From assembly GCA_011391545.1 (NCBI GenBank), contig JAABQI010000011.1, positions 1 through 37,895 on the forward strand: 37,895 nt of DNA, in the 5' to 3' direction. This stretch comes from Rhodoferax sp. GTDB taxonomy: Bacteria > Pseudomonadota > Gammaproteobacteria > Burkholderiales > Burkholderiaceae_C. The notes under the pieces are model-generated. The model was not told where the DNA came from, did not search any database, and saw only the letters and a program-made list of their open reading frames with translations. The position numbers and the translations under genes were made by a program. This document shows, one piece after another, positions 30,541-37,895 of the stretch; positions within the stretch are counted from its first letter, which is position 1; each line of letters begins with the position of its first letter.

Positions 30541-32496
30541 ATCGAGGGCCTCACCCGGCGCGACGCTGGCGGCCACGCCCCTTGCTTTCAGGAAACCGCC
30601 AGTGCCGTAGCGCGTCACGCGGCTGTAAAAGCGGCGCTTGAGCCGCTGCACCATGGTGGTGTAGGCGTCCAGCAAAGGCGGCAGAATGGTGAAGCTGTCG
30701 TAATTCACGACCACGTCCACCCGGTGCCCCAGCGGAGCCAGCAGTGCCGTGACCTGGTCCTCGATCGCCGTGACCTCGTCCGGGCTGGCCACCGACAGGC
30801 CTTCGAAGTTGACGAACAGCAGCTTGTGCGCGCGGTCCAGTTCCAGTCGCTGCGCCAGCGGGGCGGCCAGCAGTCGCGCGCGCAGGCCCATGGGCGCATC
30901 GGCAAACAGGGCGGCGTCCATGATGCTGAGCTGGGGGCTGATCAGCGGCACAAAATCCATCTGGTCCAGCACATCGCGCTGCAGGTCAACCCCGGCGGCA
31001 ATTTCAATCAGTTCCAGCGCAGGTGCCTGTTCGGTGCCGGTCAGGCGGAACACGCAGCGCTCGGTGACGTACAGCACCCGCTGGCCACGCCGGCGCGATT
31101 CGCGGGCGCTGAAGGTGCGGTGCTCCACCTGCTTGACGAATTTGCGGCAACTGCCCTCGCTGTCGATGTGCAGGCGCCCGTCTGCAATGCGCTCCTGCAG
31201 GTCACCGGCGGTGAAGGTGCCGACAAAAACCACGGTTTTGGCGTTCTGGCTGATGTTGATAAAGCCGCCGGCGCCGGCCAGCTTGGGGCCGAATTTGCTC
31301 ACGTTGAGGTTGCCCTCGGCATCGGCCTGGGCCAGCCCGAGCACCGCCACGTCAAGCCCGCCGCCGTCATAAAAATCGAACTGGCTGGGCTGGTCGATCA
31401 CGGCCTGCGCGTTGATGGCCGCGCCAAAGCTCAGGCCCCCGGCCGGAATGCCGCCAATCACGCCGGGCTCGGCGGTCAGGGTCAGCAAATCGAACACCTT
31501 TTCTTCTGCGGCCACGGTGGCCACGCCCTCGGGCATGCCAATGCCCAGGTTAACCACGCTGTTGGGCTTGAGTTCCAGCGCCGCACGCCGGGCAATAGCC
31601 TTGCGCTCACTCAAAGCCATGGGCTCGATCAAGTCGATGGGCACACGAATTTCGCCGGAGTAGGCCGGGTTGTAGGCCTCGGAAAAGGTCTGCATGTGGT
31701 GCGCCGGGTCGGTGGCAACCACCACTGCGTCCACCAGCACGCCGGGCACCTTGACGCTGCGCGGGTGCAGCGTGTTGCGCTCGGCCAGTCGCTCCACCTG
31801 GGCAATCACGATGCCGCCGCTGTTGCGCGCCGCCATGGCGATGGCCAGGGCCTCGAGCGTGAGGGCTTCGCGCTCCATGCTCAGGTTGCCGTCGGGGTCG
31901 GCGGTGGTGGCGCGGATGATGCCCACATGGATCGGAAACGCCTTGTAGAACAGGTAATCCCTGCCGTCGATCGCCATGCGCTGGACGATGTCCGCGGTGG
32001 TGACGGCGTTGAGCTTGCCACCGCCGTGGATCGGGTCAACGAAGGTGTCGAGTCCGACATGGGTGAGTGTGCCCGGCTTGCCGGCGGCAATGTCGCGAAA
32101 CAGGTGGGTGATCACGCCTTGCGGCAGGTTGTAGGCCTCTATTCGGTTGTCAATCGCCAACTGCTGCAGCGTGGGCACCAGTCCCCAATGGCCGCCGATG
32201 ACCTTGCGCACCAGGCCGTCATGGCCAAAGTGGTTCAGGCCCCGGCTCTGGCCGTCCCCCTGGCCGGCGGCATAGACCAGGGTGAGGTTTTGCGGTGCGC
32301 CCTGGCCGGTCTCTTCACGCGTCTGGATGAAGCGCGCCTCCAGCGCCACCGCAATTTCTTCAGCAAAACCGATGCCGACAAAGCCGCCGGTGGCCACCGT
32401 GTCGCCGTCGTGAATCAGGCGCACGGCCTCGGCTGCGCTGACCACCTTGTTGCGGCGCGCGCCGGTGGTATGCAGGTCATTGAACTGGGTGTGCAT
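30526..32496 (-). CDS. Acyl-CoA:acetate/3-ketoacid CoA-transferase (YdiF/Pct-like) with ~130-residue C-terminal extension
   Basis: [64 protein letters not shown]. Confidence 0.85.
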   Translation of the reverse strand: MHTQFNDLHTTGARRNKVVSAAEAVRLIHDGDTVATGGFVGIGFAEEIAVALEARFIQTREETGQGAPQNLTLVYAAGQGDGQSRGLNHFGHDGLVRKVIGGHWGLVPTLQQLAIDNRIEAYNLPQGVITHLFRDIAAGKPGTLTHVGLDTFVDPIHGGGKLNAVTTADIVQRMAIDGRDYLFYKAFPIHVGIIRATTADPDGNLSMEREALTLEALAIAMAARNSGGIVIAQVERLAERNTLHPRSVKVPGVLVDAVVVATDPAHHMQTFSEAYNPAYSGEIRVPIDLIEPMALSERKAIARRAALELKPNSVVNLGIGMPEGVATVAAEEKVFDLLTLTAEPGVIGGIPAGGLSFGAAINAQAVIDQPSQFDFYDGGGLDVAVLGLAQADAEGNLNVSKFGPKLAGAGGFINISQNAKTVVFVGTFTAGDLQERIADGRLHIDSEGSCRKFVKQVEHRTFSARESRRRGQRVLYVTERCVFRLTGTEQAPALELIEIAAGVDLQRDVLDQMDFVPLISPQLSIMDAALFADAPMGLRARLLAAPLAQRLELDRAHKLLFVNFEGLSVASPDEVTAIEDQVTALLAPLGHRVDVVVNYDSFTILPPLLDAYTTMVQRLKRRFYSRVTRYGTGGFLKARGVAASVAPGEALDLSNI

Positions 32497-32588
32497 GGGT
32501 TGTCTCCTCAAGGCACGATTTATTATTGTTGCCACGCAATCATCGCGGCGTCTGCCCGTCAGTCTAAACCCGTTGGCTCACGCCGCTG

Positions 32589-35654
<3,066 letters not shown>

Positions 35655-35806
35655 GGTGGAGAGGCTCAAAAAATACGGTAAAAATGCACCGGACAACCTG
35701 CCATGATAGCCAATGGCGGCGTTTGGCTTGCCTTGGGCGGCCAGAGTGCGGTTTAAGGTGATGTGGGTGAGATGCCGGGCCAAAGGTCGCATCAGGGTGC
35801 TGTCCC

Positions 35807-35896
35807 AATCAACCGGGCGATGCGCTTTGCTGCGTGTCCCCCGTCCGCCGCGCGGACTCCGCCTTGACCTCCGCAAAGCGCATCGCCCGGCTGATT
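35807..35896. repeat. Long inverted repeat with nested hairpin between uvrA and MFS gene
   Basis: AATCAACCGGGCGATGCGCTTTGC ... GCAAAGCGCATCGCCCGGCTGATT (23/24 paired), inner GTCCGC-CGC-GCGGAC. Confidence 0.85.
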
Positions 35897-35993
35897 CCAT
35901 GCGGCTGTGGATCGACCAGGCATTTGCCCATAATCGGGGACAATGCACGGCTTATAGCCCATCCGGGTTGAGCTTGAGATTTCGGAGAAGCCC

Positions 35994-37223
35994 TTGTCAG
36001 ATGTGAACGCGCCACTGGTGTCTGCCAGCGCCAAAACCGGGACTGCCATGACGGCGCTGGAATTGCGCGCCAGTTTTTCCCTGGCCTCCATTTTTGCCCT
36101 GCGCATGTTGGGCCTGTTCCTGATTTTGCCGGTGTTTGCCATCGAGGCGGCGCGTTACCCCGGTGGCGACGACGCCGCCATGGTCGGGCTGACCATGGGC
36201 ATTTATGGCCTGACACAGGCCATGCTGCAGTTTTTGTACGGCCTGGCCTCAGACCGGGTGGGCCGCAAACCCGTGATTGTTTTTGGCCTGCTGGTGTTTG
36301 CCGCCGGCAGCTTGGTGGCAGCCTGGGCGCCTTCGCTCACCTGGCTGGCCATTGGCCGCGCCGTGCAGGGGGCGGGCGCGGTGTCGGCCGCGGTGACGGC
36401 GCTGCTGGCTGACCAAACCCGCGACATCGTGCGCACCAAGTCGATGGCGATGGTGGGGGCCAGCATCGGCCTGATGTTTGCACTGTCGCTGGTGGCCGCG
36501 CCGGTGCTGGCGGGCTGGATCGGGCTGGTGGGAATTTTTGCCCTCACCGGGGTGCTGGCGCTGATGGGTGTTGCCGCAGTGATCTGGTGGGTTCCTGCCG
36601 AACCTTTGCAACACAAGAACCAGCCGCGGGGCAGGGTGGCTGATGTGCTGCACTCGCCGGCGCTGTTGCGCTTGAATTTTGGCGTTTTTGTGCTGCACGC
36701 GGTGCAACTGGCCATGTGGCTGGCCCTGCCAGCCATGCTGGTGCATGGGGGTCTGGCGCGCGAGGACCATTGGCAGGTGTACTTGCCTGCGGTGCTGGGC
36801 TCGTTCGTGGTGATGGGCGGCAGCCTGTTCCAGCTGGAAAAGCGCGGCTATTTGCGTGCCGTGTTTTTGACCTCGATCGGCCTGACGGCGCTGGTGCAGG
36901 CCGGACTCTGGGCGCAAGTGGGTGCAGCGCCAAGCATTGTGCTGTTGGGTGGGTTGCTGTTCGTGTTCTTTTATGGCTTCAATGTGCTCGAAGCCAGCCA
37001 GCCCAGCATCGTGTCGCGTTTGGCCCCGCCCGCCAGCCGCGGCGCGGCCATCGGGGTTTACAACACGCTGCAGTCGCTTGGCTTTTTTGCCGGTGGCATG
37101 GGGGGCGGCTGGCTCATGAAGCATGGCGGCGCCAGCGCACTGTTTGCGGTCTGCGCGGGCCTGATGCTGTTGTGGCTGGTGGTCGCCTGGCCGATGCAGG
37201 CGCCGGTGGCGCGCGGTCATTGA
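35994..37223 (+). CDS. Major facilitator superfamily transporter
   Basis: LYGLASDRVGRKPVIVFGLLVFA; 12-TM-like hydrophobic pattern; TTG start with upstream GGAGAA. Confidence 0.88.
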   Translation: MSDVNAPLVSASAKTGTAMTALELRASFSLASIFALRMLGLFLILPVFAIEAARYPGGDDAAMVGLTMGIYGLTQAMLQFLYGLASDRVGRKPVIVFGLLVFAAGSLVAAWAPSLTWLAIGRAVQGAGAVSAAVTALLADQTRDIVRTKSMAMVGASIGLMFALSLVAAPVLAGWIGLVGIFALTGVLALMGVAAVIWWVPAEPLQHKNQPRGRVADVLHSPALLRLNFGVFVLHAVQLAMWLALPAMLVHGGLAREDHWQVYLPAVLGSFVVMGGSLFQLEKRGYLRAVFLTSIGLTALVQAGLWAQVGAAPSIVLLGGLLFVFFYGFNVLEASQPSIVSRLAPPASRGAAIGVYNTLQSLGFFAGGMGGGWLMKHGGASALFAVCAGLMLLWLVVAWPMQAPVARGH

Positions 37224-37310
37224 AATCCGTCAAAAGACGGCTAAACTGAAACATTGCGGTCCGTCCGCCCGGTGCCTGGTTGATGCACCGCAACACTCAA
37301 AGGAACAAGC

Positions 37311-37811
37311 ATGGCTTCTGTGAATAAGGTAATTCTTGTCGGCAACCTCGGACGTGATCCGGAGGTGCGGACTTTCCCCAATGGCGACCGTGTGGCCAAT
37401 GTCACCATTGCCACCACGGACAAGTGGAAAGACAAGCAAAGCAATGAAATGCGCGAAGCCACCGAGTGGCACCGCATTGTTTTCAATGGCCGGTTGGCGG
37501 AAATTGTCGAGCAATACCTGCGCAAGGGCGCCCAGATATATGTCGAGGGCAGCTTGCGCACCCGCAAATGGACCGACAAGGACGGCGTTGAGAAATACAC
37601 GACCGAAATTCGCGCCGACCAGATGCAAATGCTGGGTAGCCGCCAGGGCATGGGCGAGCCAAGCCATGGTGACGATGACGGCGGCTATGGTCGTCCGGCC
37701 CCGGCTGCTGCCCGGCCTGCGGCTGCGCCCGCCCGCGCGGCAGCTGCAGCCGCCCCGGCGGCACGACCGCCCAGCGGCTTCGACGACATGGATGACGATA
37801 TCCCCTTCTAG
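37311..37811 (+). CDS. ssb: Single-stranded DNA-binding protein
   Basis: [36 protein letters not shown]; acidic tail DDMDDDIPF. Confidence 0.97.
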   Translation: MASVNKVILVGNLGRDPEVRTFPNGDRVANVTIATTDKWKDKQSNEMREATEWHRIVFNGRLAEIVEQYLRKGAQIYVEGSLRTRKWTDKDGVEKYTTEIRADQMQMLGSRQGMGEPSHGDDDGGYGRPAPAAARPAAAPARAAAAAAPAARPPSGFDDMDDDIPF

Positions 37812-37827
37812 AGCGAACAGATTGCCA

Positions 37828-37866
37828 AAAAACCCCGGAAAGTTGATGATTTTTCGGGGTTTTTTT
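37828..37866 (+). terminator. Rho-independent terminator of ssb
   Basis: AAAAAACCCCGGAAA...TTTTTCGGGGTTTTTT. Confidence 0.85.
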
Positions 37867-37895
37867 ATGGTTTATTGCGTATTCTCATGTACTGG

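Overview
The window looks like a GC-rich betaproteobacterial chromosome segment. Comamonadaceae (Rhodoferax/Polaromonas-like) is my inference from gene order and protein flavour; no search was run. It opens with the 3' end of a 5S rRNA gene and its terminator, followed by a decayed IS66-family remnant. The rest is mostly housekeeping genes: fadD-like ligase; corA-mtnA-class II aldolase-mtnP operon (-); hpf-ptsN-hprK; bamE-dapB-exbB/exbD-like-leuS-lptE-holA; psiF-like; GtrA; LysR; hexR-zwf (-); exbB-exbD-exbD-tonB; tal-pgi; a lipoprotein hydrolase divergent from a small exported protein; groES-groEL with a perfect CIRCE; CDF transporter; pyrF; CoA-transferase; uvrA; MFS transporter; ssb. I found no CRISPR array, prophage or obvious defence island. 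The most interesting signals are: (1) a tightly coupled mtnA-ald2-mtnP set matching the DHAP-shunt form of methylthioadenosine salvage, coupled to corA; (2) a 38-42 codon fossil of a GT2 glycosyltransferase that still overlaps the GtrA start codon; (3) two long inverted-repeat elements (tal/pgi and uvrA/MFS intergenic); (4) a divergent gene pair whose ATG start codons overlap on opposite strands; (5) a HexR-like operator between zwf and a TonB module; (6) a terminator-like hairpin immediately before leuS. None is proven to be a new system.
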